Below, one piece after another: positions 17,933 to 29,187 of a stretch of DNA of 64,000 nt. The position numbers and the translations under genes were made by a program. Origin of the DNA: Stappia sp. WLB 29 (lineage in GTDB: Bacteria; Pseudomonadota; Alphaproteobacteria; Rhizobiales; Stappiaceae); the NCBI RefSeq assembly GCF_023507705.1, contig NZ_JALBGD010000001.1, forward strand, positions 124,001 through 188,000, in the 5' to 3' direction. The notes below the pieces were generated by a model. The model saw nothing but the letters and a program-made list of their open reading frames with translations, made no database searches and was not told where the DNA came from. The stretch's first letter is position 1. Each line of letters starts with the position of its first letter.

Positions 17933-19768
17933 TCAGAGCATCGAGAATCCATAATATATGGGCGCGACGAAAGTGAAAGTCAGCCATAGCAGCAAGGCGA
18001 GCGGCGTTCCCGCGACGATGAAGTCCGAAAAGCGGTAGTGGCCGGGGCCCATCACGATCAGGTTGGTCTGGTAGCCGATAGGTGTGGCGAACGAACAGTT
18101 CGCGGCGAAGATCACGCAGGTCACGAAGGCCTCGACGGGCATGCCGCTCTGGATCGCCATGTTGACCGCAATCGGCGTGAAGAGCACCGCCGTGGCGTTG
18201 TTCGACAGGACGTTGGTCAATAGCATCACCAGCAGGAAGAGGGAGGACAGCATCACCATCGGACGCTGCCCCTCTAGAACCATCACGAGGACGTCGGCGA
18301 TCATCTTGGCGCCTCCGGTGACCTCGAGCGCGGTGGCGGCGGCGATCGAGGCGCCGATAAGCATGAAAATGCGACTATCGACTGCGCGAAGCGCCTGGCG
18401 CACGTTGAGGCAGCCCGACAGCACCATGGCGAAGGTTGCGGCGATCGAGGCCGTGACGATCGGCACAACGCCGCTGGCGCTGGCCGCCACCATCAGGGCG
18501 AAGATGGCCAGTGCGCGCGGCGCCAGCCGGCGCGGCGGCAGCTCGGCCGCCGACCAGTCGAGCAGCAGGACGTCACGGTTCGTCCTCAGCCTCTGGATGT
18601 TGGTCGCGTGACCGGCGACCAGCAGTACGTCCCCAGGCTCCAGGCGGATTTCCGTCATCGCCATGCGCGGCATCCGCGAACGGCGCTGGACTCCCATCAC
18701 CACGCAATCCGTCTCGGTGTGAAACCCGCTCTGGGCGATGGTGCGTCCGGATAGCCGCGACGCGGGTGCCACCACCACCTCCGCCAGGGTGAGGGAGCGC
18801 TGCGGCAGCGATGCCTCGAGATCGGATGGTTCCTCGCTTTCGGTTGCCATCAGCGGACGGCGCTGGGACAGGGCAGTGGTCAGCGCGTGCCGGGTGGCCG
18901 CGACGATCACGGTGTCGCCGGGCATCAGGGTGACGTTCTCGAACGGCGGCAGGATCGGGCGCTCGCCACGCTGCACCAGCCGGACGGTCATGTCCTTGAG
19001 GGCGGGAAACAGGCCTGCGACGGAGGTGACGCCCTCCAGCGGATGGCCGGCAGTGATGGCGATCTGGGCAATGAACTGCTTGCCGGACGAGACCTGCATT
19101 TCCTCGGCCATCGACCGGCGGGGTTTCAGCAGGAACGGCATTACGAACAGTACATAGAGGATGCCGACGCCGGCGAGGATGACGCCGATCCCGGTAAAGC
19201 TGAAGAATCCGAGCCGGACATCGCTCGTGCGGGCTGCGACGTCGGCCACCAGAAGGTTGGTGGACGAGCCGATCAGTGTCGTCATGCCGCCGAGAATGGC
19301 GATGAATGACAGCGGCATCAGCAAGCGGCCGGCAGGCTTGCCCTGGGCTGCGGCAACGGCCGACAGGATCGGCAGGAACATCACCACGACGGGAGTGTTG
19401 TTCAGGAAGCCGCTGATTACCGCCACGGCGACCAGGATCGGCATGGCTGCCAACACCGGCCTTTTGCGGGTGGCGTCGACGATGATCTTTGCCGGCTTTT
19501 CCAGTGCATCCGTCTGGAACAGGCCCTGACCGACGATCAGCAGGCAGATGACGGTAACGAGGGCAGGGTTGGCGAAGCCTGACAGCAGCTCGGACGCACC
19601 GATCGTCACGGAGGCGTCAGCCGGCTGGAAAAAGGTGAAGATCAACAGAAAGGCGACGACGGAGCCGAGCGCAACGACTTCCAGCGCAAGGCGCTCCATC
19701 GCATACAGCACAACGGTGACCACGATCACCACGAAGGTCAGCAGCATCGCGGGATCGGCTGGCAGCAT
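17933..19768 (-). CDS. SLC13-type permease with two TrkA-C domains
   Basis: About 611 aa. Hydrophobic segments flank a central cytosolic region: roughly five or six membrane spans, two RCK/TrkA-C domains (AITAGHPLEGVTSVAGLFPA... and VVAPASRLSGRTIAQSGFHT..., each ending in a PGD-V motif), then further spans. NNTPVVVMFLPI and SNNATAVLFTPIAVNMA are the paired SNT-type motifs of the DASS/SLC13 carriers, which move dicarboxylates or sulfate with Na+. I start at ATG 19768; the open frame to 19822 would add an Arg-rich leader. Substrate unknown. Confidence 0.85.
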   Translation of the reverse strand: MLPADPAMLLTFVVIVVTVVLYAMERLALEVVALGSVVAFLLIFTFFQPADASVTIGASELLSGFANPALVTVICLLIVGQGLFQTDALEKPAKIIVDATRKRPVLAAMPILVAVAVISGFLNNTPVVVMFLPILSAVAAAQGKPAGRLLMPLSFIAILGGMTTLIGSSTNLLVADVAARTSDVRLGFFSFTGIGVILAGVGILYVLFVMPFLLKPRRSMAEEMQVSSGKQFIAQIAITAGHPLEGVTSVAGLFPALKDMTVRLVQRGERPILPPFENVTLMPGDTVIVAATRHALTTALSQRRPLMATESEEPSDLEASLPQRSLTLAEVVVAPASRLSGRTIAQSGFHTETDCVVMGVQRRSRMPRMAMTEIRLEPGDVLLVAGHATNIQRLRTNRDVLLLDWSAAELPPRRLAPRALAIFALMVAASASGVVPIVTASIAATFAMVLSGCLNVRQALRAVDSRIFMLIGASIAAATALEVTGGAKMIADVLVMVLEGQRPMVMLSSLFLLVMLLTNVLSNNATAVLFTPIAVNMAIQSGMPVEAFVTCVIFAANCSFATPIGYQTNLIVMGPGHYRFSDFIVAGTPLALLLWLTFTFVAPIYYGFSML

Positions 19769-19928
19769 GCGTCGGGCCCATCTCCTCGTTCGGGACGCAC
19801 GCGGGCGCGTGCGGCGCAGCACGCGCCATGTGCTTTTTTAACGGGCCGAGGGGCTTAAGCAAAGCGGCAAAGGGCTCATCCACCGCTCGCTGTCCGAAAT
19901 GGTTTTGCTTGCAGGCAGGAAATTCCGG

Positions 19929-20423
19929 TCAATCCGTTGCGCGTCCGCGGTTCATCACCGCGACTCCGAGGACGATATCGTGCAACAGACGCTTTTCTGC
20001 ATTGAAGAAGCTGACCAGAAGGATCAGCGGCGTCAGCAGGCTGACGGAGAACCAGAACAGCAGTGCGTGGATCGCGGCGATCAGGATATCCGGTCGCCGG
20101 CCGTCCAGCATCCGCATCGTCAATCCCATTGCCCGCATGCCGGGAGTGGCACTGTGCGGACCGCCGAGTGTGAAGCCGACATAGGCCAGCGCGACGCCGG
20201 GCCCCAGCGCCGGGAAAAGCAGCCAGCCGAGCCCGAACGTGAAGAGGCCGAGAAACAGCAGCAGCAGGCCGCCGGCAAGCGTCAGCGCGATGATCACCGC
20301 AGCATCGATCAGGAAGGCGATGATGCGATTGGTCCGCACGCTGTCGAACAGCCACGGGTCCAGTCCGCTCGCTCCACGTTCGTCGTTCATGTCATCGATG
20401 CCCTGTGCGTTGCGGTCCTGCAT
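19929..20423 (-). CDS. RDD family membrane protein
   Basis: 164 aa. The RDD-type motif is RTNRIIAFLIDAAVIIALT; two or three hydrophobic segments follow, then GGPHSATPGMRAMGLTMRML and a C-terminal segment near EKRLLHDIVLGVAVM. RDD proteins are inner-membrane proteins of mostly unknown role, some implicated in Na+(Li+)/H+ exchange. A second start (MNDERG) twelve residues in is possible. It lies between bpt/SLC13 and the threonine ammonia-lyase without clear operon links. Confidence 0.8.
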   Translation of the reverse strand: MQDRNAQGIDDMNDERGASGLDPWLFDSVRTNRIIAFLIDAAVIIALTLAGGLLLLFLGLFTFGLGWLLFPALGPGVALAYVGFTLGGPHSATPGMRAMGLTMRMLDGRRPDILIAAIHALLFWFSVSLLTPLILLVSFFNAEKRLLHDIVLGVAVMNRGRATD

Positions 20424-20509
20424 TGGCGGTCCGCTCCTTACTGACCTTGCAGGTGGTGACGATGGCCGTTCATGTCAAATGCCCCCGCTTTGGCGTGGCC
20501 AATGCCGCC

Positions 20510-21733
20510 TCAGATCCGCGATTCGCCCAGATCGAGCGGGCATACCGAGTGTCCGGCCTTTTCCAACGCGGAGAGGATACGGGCCGCATGCTCCGGGTCG
20601 TGCGTTTCCATGGTGACGTCGAGAGTGGTCCCCTTCGCCGGGACGTTCAGGAACAGGCGATGGTGCGAGACTTCCAGGATATTGCCGCCTAAGCGGCCGA
20701 TCAGCGTCGAGATCTCACCGAGAATGCCTGGCCTGTCGGCGGTGGTGATGCGGATCGACAAAAGCCGTCCTTCGCGTGCCAGTTCGCGCACCATGATGGA
20801 CGACAGCAGCCGGGGATCGATATTGCCGCCGCACAGGACAAGACCGACACGCTTGCCCTTGAAGCGCTCCGGATAGGCGAGAAGGCCGGCAAGGCCTGCA
20901 GCGCCCGCGCCCTCCGCCATGGTCTTTTGCCGCGTCAGGTAGGCGTTGACCGCGCGCTCCAATGTTGCCTCGTCGACGAGCAGAATGTCGTCTACCGTCT
21001 GGCGGACGATCTCCAGCGTCAGGCGGCCGACGTTCTTGACGGCGATGCCCTCGGCAAGCGTTGCGCCGCCGCAGGTCACAGCCTCCCCGCGCAATGCGCC
21101 GAGCATCGAGGGGTAAAGCGCCGCCTCCACGCCGACGACCTCGATGCCCGGCTTCCGCGCTTTCGCCGCGACGGCCATGCCGGAGATCAGCCCGCCGCCG
21201 CCGACCGGAACGACGAGGCAGTCGAGATCCGGCTGGTCCTCCAGCATTTCGAGCGCGATCGTTCCCTGACCGGAAATGATCGCCGGGTCGTCGTAGGGGT
21301 GAACCCAGACGAGGCCTTCCTCGTCGGCGATGCGCTCCGCCTCGGCTTGTGCATCGGCCAGAACCTCGCCGGCAAGCACCACGCGTGCGCCATAGCCGCG
21401 CGTTGCGGCGACCTTCACGAAGGGGGTCGGCTCCGGCATGACGATGGTCGCCGGGATGCCAAGCCGGGCGGCGTGATAGGCGACGGCCTGGGCATGGTTG
21501 CCGGCCGACATGGCGATGACGCCGCGCTTGCGTTCGCTCGGTGAGAGCGACGACAGCTTCACCAGCGCGCCGCGCTCCTTGAACGCATTGGTGACCTGCA
21601 GGTTCTCGTATTTGACGAAGACGTCCGCCCCGGTGAGCAGCGACAGTTTCGGCGCCGGCAGGCACGGGGTCCGCATCACGGCCCCCTGGATGAGCCTTGC
21701 AGCCTGGGTGATCGTCTCGAGGGATACCTGCAT
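20510..21733 (-). CDS. Threonine ammonia-lyase with ACT domain
   Basis: PLP enzyme of about 407 aa converting threonine to 2-oxobutyrate. The Schiff-base Lys is in NAFKERGALVKL; the glycine loop VPVGGGGLISG binds the phosphate; a single C-terminal ACT domain (LLSIRITTADRPGILGEIST) gives likely feedback or effector control. This layout (catalytic core plus one ACT-like domain of about 80 aa) is that of the catabolic or single-ACT form, not the double-domain biosynthetic IlvA. I choose ATG 21733; a GTG at 21769 would add 12 residues. It starts 42 bp after the LysE exporter stop. Confidence 0.9.
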   Translation of the reverse strand: MQVSLETITQAARLIQGAVMRTPCLPAPKLSLLTGADVFVKYENLQVTNAFKERGALVKLSSLSPSERKRGVIAMSAGNHAQAVAYHAARLGIPATIVMPEPTPFVKVAATRGYGARVVLAGEVLADAQAEAERIADEEGLVWVHPYDDPAIISGQGTIALEMLEDQPDLDCLVVPVGGGGLISGMAVAAKARKPGIEVVGVEAALYPSMLGALRGEAVTCGGATLAEGIAVKNVGRLTLEIVRQTVDDILLVDEATLERAVNAYLTRQKTMAEGAGAAGLAGLLAYPERFKGKRVGLVLCGGNIDPRLLSSIMVRELAREGRLLSIRITTADRPGILGEISTLIGRLGGNILEVSHHRLFLNVPAKGTTLDVTMETHDPEHAARILSALEKAGHSVCPLDLGESRI

Positions 21734-21775
21734 CTGGAGGGCCTGAAGCTGCGGAAAAGGTCCGCCCACCTGCCA

Positions 21776-22396
21776 TCAAGCAGGGATCATTTGCAAGCTC
21801 AGGATAGTGGAGCCGACCATCAGGCCTGCCAGTGCGATCCGCAAGGCGTTGAGCAACCGCGTACCTCCGGCATTGCTGCGCAGCCAGCTTCCCGCCAGCA
21901 GCCAGAGGCCGTTCAGGAAACCACCGAGGCACAGGAAGGTCAGCGACAGGACCAGCGCATCCGCGAAATAGCGTTCCGCAGAAACGAACTGGCTGATGCC
22001 GGCGATCTGCATGGCATAGGCTTTCGGATTCAGCGGATGCACCCAGAACCCGCGGCCATAGCCGGGTATGCGGTCGGCCTTGACGCCACCGCGCACCGGA
22101 CTGCGGACGATCACCCAGGCGAGATAGAGGATGTAACACAGGCAGAGGATGCGAAGCACCTCGAAGACCTGCGGTGCACTCTTCAGCAGGGCGAAAAGAC
22201 CGGCAACATTCAGCCAGTAGATCACCTGGAAGCCCGACATCGTGCCCAGCATGAACGGCAGGGCGGGGCGCGCGCCGAAGGAGATGCCGTTCGCCATCAG
22301 CGACATGTTCGCAGGACCGGGCGAGCCGACCATCGCGCAGACGAAGAGCGCAAGCAGCCCGAACTGGGCGAGGGGCATCAGGAGATCGGAAGACAT
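21776..22396 (-). CDS. LysE family amino-acid exporter
   Basis: 206-aa membrane protein with about six hydrophobic spans. The LysE/RhtB signature is SPGPANMSLMANGISFGARPA near the N-terminus, and NPKAYAMQIAG is typical of the second half. Such proteins export amino acids or their analogues by proton antiport. It diverges from a MocR-type regulator across a 99-bp gap rich in short palindromes, which makes control by that regulator likely. The threonine ammonia-lyase follows, so the cargo may be threonine- or homoserine-like; this is inference. Confidence 0.87.
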   Translation of the reverse strand: MSSDLLMPLAQFGLLALFVCAMVGSPGPANMSLMANGISFGARPALPFMLGTMSGFQVIYWLNVAGLFALLKSAPQVFEVLRILCLCYILYLAWVIVRSPVRGGVKADRIPGYGRGFWVHPLNPKAYAMQIAGISQFVSAERYFADALVLSLTFLCLGGFLNGLWLLAGSWLRSNAGGTRLLNALRIALAGLMVGSTILSLQMIPA

Positions 22397-22453
22397 CTGG
22401 CAGCGACTTCATGAGGGCGACCGGCGGTCGCGGATTGTGTTTCGCCGGCAGAT

Positions 22454-22502
22454 TTGTCTTGAAACAACTTCTGATACAATCGTAACATTGTTCTTGTGAC
22501 AA
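22454..22502. promoter_or_regulatory. Candidate MocR operator region
   Basis: In the divergent gap between the exporter and the MocR gene, three related inverted repeats overlap: TTGT 22454-22457 with ACAA 22464-22467 (6-bp spacer), ACAAT 22476-22480 with ATTGT 22487-22491 (6-bp spacer), and TTGT 22488-22491 with ACAA 22499-22502. The region is AT-rich compared with its surroundings. Repeated half-sites at fixed spacing suggest the binding site of the divergently encoded regulator. Confidence 0.5.
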
Positions 22503-23890
22503 TATTGCCTGATATCTCCGTCGGTCTCGATCAGCCGGTCACGGTCCGTTCGCTGGAAGCGCATCTGCGGTCCTGCGTCGAGCGAGGCCTCCTTGCGGCT
22601 GGCGACCGTCTGCCGCCGATTCGCGAGGCCGCCTGGAAACTCGGCTGCGCGCCGGGAACCGTTGCGCGCGCCTATCGGGCGCTGGAACTTGCCGGCCTTG
22701 CACATGGAGAGGTGGGGCGAGGAACCTTCATCGCTTCCGGCGACCGCAAGCTCGCCTTTCCTCAAGCAGCGACCAGGACGACGCAGCATGTGACCGATCT
22801 GGCCGTGAACAGCTTTCTCATCGAGGATGCCTCGAGCCTTGTCGGGACCGCGCTGGCTGCGGTGCAGTCGGACCTGGCGGCCGGGGATCTGCCGCTCGCC
22901 TATCTCGCGACCGGTGAGGACGAAGAGATCAGGGCCATCGCCGCGCGCTTTCTCGGCCGGCAGGGCAGAGAACTGGATGCCGACGAGATCGTGGTGACGG
23001 CCGGCGCCCAGGCGGCGATCGCCTCCACCTTTCTGGCTCTGACCGAAAACGGCGGCGGCATCGCCTGCGATGCGCTCACCTATCCGGGCGTGATCAGCGC
23101 CGCGAGCGTGGCGCGAGCGCGGCTTCATCCGGTGCGCATGGATGAGGAGGGCATGGATCCGGAGGCGTTCGAGGCCTTGTGCCGGCGTGCCAAGATCGCC
23201 TGCGTCTTCCTCATGCCTTCGACGCAGAATCCGACCGGGCGCCGGATGTCCGCACGGCGCTGCGCGCAACTGGCCGAAGTCGCTGCCCGCCACGGCGTGG
23301 TGGTGGTCGAGGACCGTATCTACGATTTTCTGGCGGACGAGAGCACGGACACCGGGATCTCGGGATTTCTGCCCGAAAGCACGGTGTTGGTCACGGGCCT
23401 TTCCAAATGCGTGGCGCCGATCCTGCGCGTCGGGTTTGTTGCTGCGCCGAAGCCGCTCGCCCGCCAAATCCTCGCGGTGGAGAACGCGCTCAGCCTGATG
23501 GTCTCGCCGCTGCTAACACGGGTTGCCGTGCACATCCTTTCAGATAGCGGGTTCGAGGCCCGGTTGGCGCGGATACGCCGTGGCATCGCTGAGCGCGCAA
23601 CAATCGCGCACGAGCTCTTCCCGCAGCTGAAGCCGGAGGCGTTGCAGGGCGGTCTTGCATGGCTGGAGCTTGCGGGTGGGTGGTCTGCCGACGCCTTCTC
23701 GGCGGAAGCTGAGGCTCTCGGCGTGCGAGTGGCGCCGGCGCGTTTCTTCGCGGTCGAGCCGCGCGGCGCACCGGAGGCGGTGCGCCTGTGCCTTGGAAGC
23801 GTGGCGCAGGATGACGTCTGCCGGCGGGCGCTGGAGGATCTTGCGAGCCTCATGGCGCGCCCGCCGCGCGGGCCTCAGATTCTACCTTGA
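22496..23890 (+). CDS. MocR-family regulator (GntR HTH + aminotransferase fold)
   Basis: 464 aa. An N-terminal GntR winged helix (RSLEAHLRSCVERGLLAAGDRLPPIREAAWKLG, then GTVARAYRALELAGL) is joined to a fold-type I aminotransferase domain. The PLP lysine is in VLVTGLSKCVAPILRVGF and the aspartate region is GVVVVEDRIYDFLADE. MocR proteins use PLP or an amino-acid aldimine as a signal. It starts at GTG 22496. The divergent LysE exporter is the probable target. One Cys next to the PLP Lys (SKC) differs from the common SKT/SKS. Confidence 0.9.
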   Translation: MTILPDISVGLDQPVTVRSLEAHLRSCVERGLLAAGDRLPPIREAAWKLGCAPGTVARAYRALELAGLAHGEVGRGTFIASGDRKLAFPQAATRTTQHVTDLAVNSFLIEDASSLVGTALAAVQSDLAAGDLPLAYLATGEDEEIRAIAARFLGRQGRELDADEIVVTAGAQAAIASTFLALTENGGGIACDALTYPGVISAASVARARLHPVRMDEEGMDPEAFEALCRRAKIACVFLMPSTQNPTGRRMSARRCAQLAEVAARHGVVVVEDRIYDFLADESTDTGISGFLPESTVLVTGLSKCVAPILRVGFVAAPKPLARQILAVENALSLMVSPLLTRVAVHILSDSGFEARLARIRRGIAERATIAHELFPQLKPEALQGGLAWLELAGGWSADAFSAEAEALGVRVAPARFFAVEPRGAPEAVRLCLGSVAQDDVCRRALEDLASLMARPPRGPQILP

Positions 23891-23917
23891 GGCGCTTGGT
23901 GCCGGGGCGCAGCCGGG

Positions 23918-26295
<2,378 letters not shown>

Positions 26296-26379
26296 CGGGG
26301 CGAGCGTATTGCTACGCGAAATTTTCCTTCGCCGTTTGGAATGAGACGAGAGTTCTGGCGAATTTGTTGAGGATACTTG

Positions 26380-27441
26380 ATGAGCGAACCCGAGATCCTG
26401 TTTGAGCGGATCGGCCGTGCCGGTGTTGTCACCCTGAACCGTCCCAAGGCGCTCAATGCGCTGACGCACGGAATGGTTCTGGAGATGATCGACCAGCTGG
26501 AACGTTGGGCGACTGAGGACGCAATCGGCCATGTGATCGTGCGCGGCGCGGGCGACCGCGCCTTCTGCGCCGGCGGCGACATCCGCAAGATCTACGACCA
26601 GGGCATGTCGGGCGATCCGACGCGGGCTCAGTTCTTCGGCGACGAGTATCGCCTCAACGTGCGCGTGAAGCGCTTTCCCAAGCCCTATGTCGCGTTGATC
26701 GACGGGATCGTCATGGGCGGCGGCGTGGGCGTATCCGTCCACGGCAGCCACCGCGTCGGCACCGAGCGTACCACCTTCGCCATGCCCGAGACCGGCATCG
26801 GCTTCTTTCCCGATGTCGGCGGCTCCTGGTTCCTGCCGCGCATGCCGCAAGAGACCGGGATGATGGCGGCCCTTTCCGCAGGTAGGTTCAAGCAGGCGGA
26901 CGCCCTGTGGGCCGGCATCCTGACCCATGGCATCGCCGCCGGCGACATGGAAGCACTGACCCGAGACCTGACCGAAACCGACGATATCGACGGAACGATT
27001 GCCCGCTACGCAGCACGCCACAATGTCGGGGAGGCGCCGCTCGCCGCGCGTGCACCCATCATCGCCGACATTTTTGGCCGCAGTTCCGTCGCCGAAATCC
27101 TGTCGGCTCTGGACGAGCATGCGGCACGCGCGGGCGATCCGGATGCGGGATGGGCCGGCGATCTTGCGGCCGTAATTCGGTCCAAGTCGCCGACCAGCGT
27201 GATGCTTGCGTTCCAGCAGCTCCGCCGCGGCGCGGCGCTCGACTTCGAAGACTGCATGCGCCTCGAATACCGCATCGTCTGCCACATTCTCCAGGGCGCC
27301 GACTTCTACGAGGGCGTGCGTGCGGTCATCGTCGACAAGGACAACGCGCCGAAGTGGTCGCCGGCCGAACTGGCCGATGTGACCGAAGCGGACATCCTGG
27401 CGCATTTCGAGATGCCCGTCGGCGGCGATCTCGATGTGTGA
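26380..27441 (+). CDS. 3-hydroxyisobutyryl-CoA hydrolase
   Basis: 353-aa crotonase-fold protein. GDRAFCAGGDIRKIYDQG and VMGGGVGVSVHGSHRVGTE form the oxyanion hole and CoA site; TTFAMPETGIGFFPDVGG is the HIBCH-type signature, and the length and long C-terminal region (ECH_2) separate it from simple enoyl-CoA hydratases. It releases free 3-hydroxyisobutyrate in valine breakdown. I use ATG 26380, preceded by GAGGA; a TTG sits one codon earlier. It lies between the acyl-CoA dehydrogenase and mmsB. Confidence 0.92.
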   Translation: MSEPEILFERIGRAGVVTLNRPKALNALTHGMVLEMIDQLERWATEDAIGHVIVRGAGDRAFCAGGDIRKIYDQGMSGDPTRAQFFGDEYRLNVRVKRFPKPYVALIDGIVMGGGVGVSVHGSHRVGTERTTFAMPETGIGFFPDVGGSWFLPRMPQETGMMAALSAGRFKQADALWAGILTHGIAAGDMEALTRDLTETDDIDGTIARYAARHNVGEAPLAARAPIIADIFGRSSVAEILSALDEHAARAGDPDAGWAGDLAAVIRSKSPTSVMLAFQQLRRGAALDFEDCMRLEYRIVCHILQGADFYEGVRAVIVDKDNAPKWSPAELADVTEADILAHFEMPVGGDLDV

Positions 27442-27493
27442 CGTGATCTGCCCAGCCCGTTAGGGCGTCCGGGCGGAACAGAAGGACTTGTCC

Positions 27494-27904
27494 ATGACCA
27501 CGCTGTTTCTGGATTATCTGAAGCACAGGCCGGCCTGGTCCGTGACGCTTGTCTGGTATCTGCGCGCCATTGCCGTCCTGCTGATCTTCAGCGGACTGAT
27601 TCACTGGGCGCGTATCGTCGGCTTCTCGCCGTGGCGTGGCCAGTGGTTCTGGGAAATGCCCGTCGAATGGCAGGCGGCGACGGTTTTCTTCGGCGTTCTC
27701 GATCTGGTTGCGGCCATCGGCCTTTGGCTCACCGTGTCCTGGGGCACGGTAATGTGGCTGACCAGAGCGCTCACCCAGGTGGTGATGCACACGCTCTTCG
27801 CGGACATCTTCGGACGGCGTCCGTACGAGATCGCCTTTTATCTGACGACCATCGCGATCTACCTCATCCTGCTCTACCTCAGTGAAAGAGAGCAGCGACG
27901 CTGA
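27494..27904 (+). CDS. Small four-span membrane protein (DUF6163-like)
   Basis: 136-aa integral membrane protein with about four hydrophobic spans (WYLRAIAVLLIFSGLIHWARI, ATVFFGVLDLVAAIGLWLTV, TVMWLTRALTQVVMHTLFAD, IAFYLTTIAIYLILLYL). It looks like the DUF6163 group found in Hyphomicrobiales. ATG 27494 has GAAGGAC upstream. It is inserted inside the valine-degradation cluster, 52 bp after the hydrolase and 123 bp before mmsB. Function unknown; location suggests expression with the pathway. Confidence 0.75.
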   Translation: MTTLFLDYLKHRPAWSVTLVWYLRAIAVLLIFSGLIHWARIVGFSPWRGQWFWEMPVEWQAATVFFGVLDLVAAIGLWLTVSWGTVMWLTRALTQVVMHTLFADIFGRRPYEIAFYLTTIAIYLILLYLSEREQRR

Positions 27905-28027
27905 TCGCGCAAGGCTGCGAACCGGGGCAGGGAGGCCGGCCCCGGTTCGCCTGAACTGACACGCTCGCGCGACGTCGCGGGCGGGAGTGATAGTGCCGCC
28001 GTCGGGGCGGAAAAGGGAGAAGTGCTT

Positions 28028-28924
28028 ATGGCAAAGGTCGGGTTTATCGGGCTTGGGAACATGGGCGGTCCGATGGCTGCCAATCTGGTCAAGGCAGGGC
28101 ACGACGTGCGCGGCCTCGACCTGTCGGCGGAGGCCAAGGCGCGCCTCGTGGAGGCGGGCGGCAAGACGGCGGACAATCTCGCCGAGGTGGCGTCCGACGT
28201 CGACGTGATCGTGTCGATGCTTCCGGCCGGCGCACATGTGCGCAAGGTCTATACGGGCGAAGATGGCATCCTGTCGCATGCCCGCCCCGGAACGCTGCTT
28301 ATCGACAGCTCGACCATCGACGTGGAGAGCGCACGCGCGGTTGCGGCGGCCGCTGAAAAGGCCGGCATGCCCATGGTCGACGCGCCGGTCTCCGGCGGTG
28401 TCGGCGGCGCTGCGGCCGGTACGCTGACCTTCATGGTCGGCGGTCCGGATGCCGCCTTCGAGGCGGCGCGTCCCTATCTGGACGTGATGGGCAAGACGAT
28501 CGTTCATGCGGGCGGTGCCGGCACCGGCCAGGCGGCGAAGATCTGCAACAACATGCTGCTGGGCATTTCGATGATCGGCACGTGCGAAGCGTTCGTCCTT
28601 GCCGAGCGCCTCGGTCTCGACGCGCAGAAGCTGTTCGACATTTCCTCCACCGCCTCGGGCCAGTGCTGGTCGTTGACGACCTATTGCCCGGTGCCGGGTC
28701 CGGTGCCGACATCCCCGGCCAACCGCGATTATCAGCCGGGCTTTGCGGCAGCGATGATGCTCAAGGACCTAAAGCTCGCTCAGGAAGCCGCGCATGCCAG
28801 CGGCGCATCCACGCCGCTCGGTGCCGAGGCGGCAGCCCTTTACAATCTTTTCTGCAATGGCGGCGATGCCGATACGGACTTTTCCGGCATCGTCCGGTTC
28901 CTGCGCGGCAAGACGGGCGCCTGA
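28028..28924 (+). CDS. mmsB: 3-hydroxyisobutyrate dehydrogenase
   Basis: 298 aa; oxidises 3-hydroxyisobutyrate to methylmalonate semialdehyde with NAD+. The N-terminal Rossmann motif GFIGLGNMGGPMAANL, the substrate motif DAPVSGGVGGA (about 118-128), and the catalytic Lys171 in QAAKICNNMLLG are all present; SPANRDYQPGFAAAMMLKDL is typical of this family. ATG 28028 follows GGGAGAAG; a GTG two codons earlier is less likely. It completes the valine module begun at 25156; the semialdehyde dehydrogenase (mmsA) is not in the window. Confidence 0.94.
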   Translation: MAKVGFIGLGNMGGPMAANLVKAGHDVRGLDLSAEAKARLVEAGGKTADNLAEVASDVDVIVSMLPAGAHVRKVYTGEDGILSHARPGTLLIDSSTIDVESARAVAAAAEKAGMPMVDAPVSGGVGGAAAGTLTFMVGGPDAAFEAARPYLDVMGKTIVHAGGAGTGQAAKICNNMLLGISMIGTCEAFVLAERLGLDAQKLFDISSTASGQCWSLTTYCPVPGPVPTSPANRDYQPGFAAAMMLKDLKLAQEAAHASGASTPLGAEAAALYNLFCNGGDADTDFSGIVRFLRGKTGA

Positions 28925-28957
28925 ACCGTCCATAGGCTGGACACCAACGACGGTAGG

Positions 28958-28985
28958 GGCGCGAAGCGGGAGACCGTTTCGCGCC
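28958..28985 (+). terminator. Stem-loop after mmsB
   Basis: GGCGCGAAGCGG (28958-28969) pairs with CCGTTTCGCGCC (28974-28985), a 12-bp stem with one G-U pair closed by a GAGA tetraloop. Only a short T-rich stretch follows, so it may be a 3' stabilising hairpin or a weak terminator for the valine cluster. Confidence 0.6.
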
Positions 28986-29085
28986 TTGCTCGCTTGAGTT
29001 GCCCCTGAAAATCCTGATGTTCGCTGGAAAATATCATTAACAGACTGTATTTCGTTGCGCCCTGCATCGCATTTGCGCGTTAACC

Positions 29086-29107
29086 GGAGATTTAGTCTCC
29101 TTTTTAA
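29086..29107 (+). terminator. Short hairpin plus T-run upstream of ldtR
   Basis: GGAGA (29086-29090) and TCTCC (29096-29100) form a 5-bp stem, directly followed by five T. It lies 80-100 bp before ldtR in an AT-rich gap of 263 bp, so it may be a weak terminator for upstream transcription or an attenuator in the ldtR leader. Confidence 0.4.
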
Positions 29108-29131
29108 GCGGATTTTAGAGACCCTCCCGTA

Positions 29132-29152
29132 TTGTCTGTCTCAAGGTGACAA
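29132..29152. promoter_or_regulatory. Possible MarR-type operator before ldtR
   Basis: TTGTC (29132-29136) and GACAA (29148-29152) form an inverted repeat with an 11-bp spacer, 35 bp before the ldtR start. MarR-family regulators usually bind short palindromes over their own promoters, so autoregulation is plausible. Not confirmed by a known LdtR consensus. Confidence 0.35.
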
Positions 29153-29187
29153 AAACGCACCGCTAACAATACATGAGGCGCAAACAA

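Noticed and set aside
20715-22502. 595-aa open frame on the minus strand
   Set aside because: Overlaps threonine ammonia-lyase and LysE in another frame; Arg/Gly-rich without domains.
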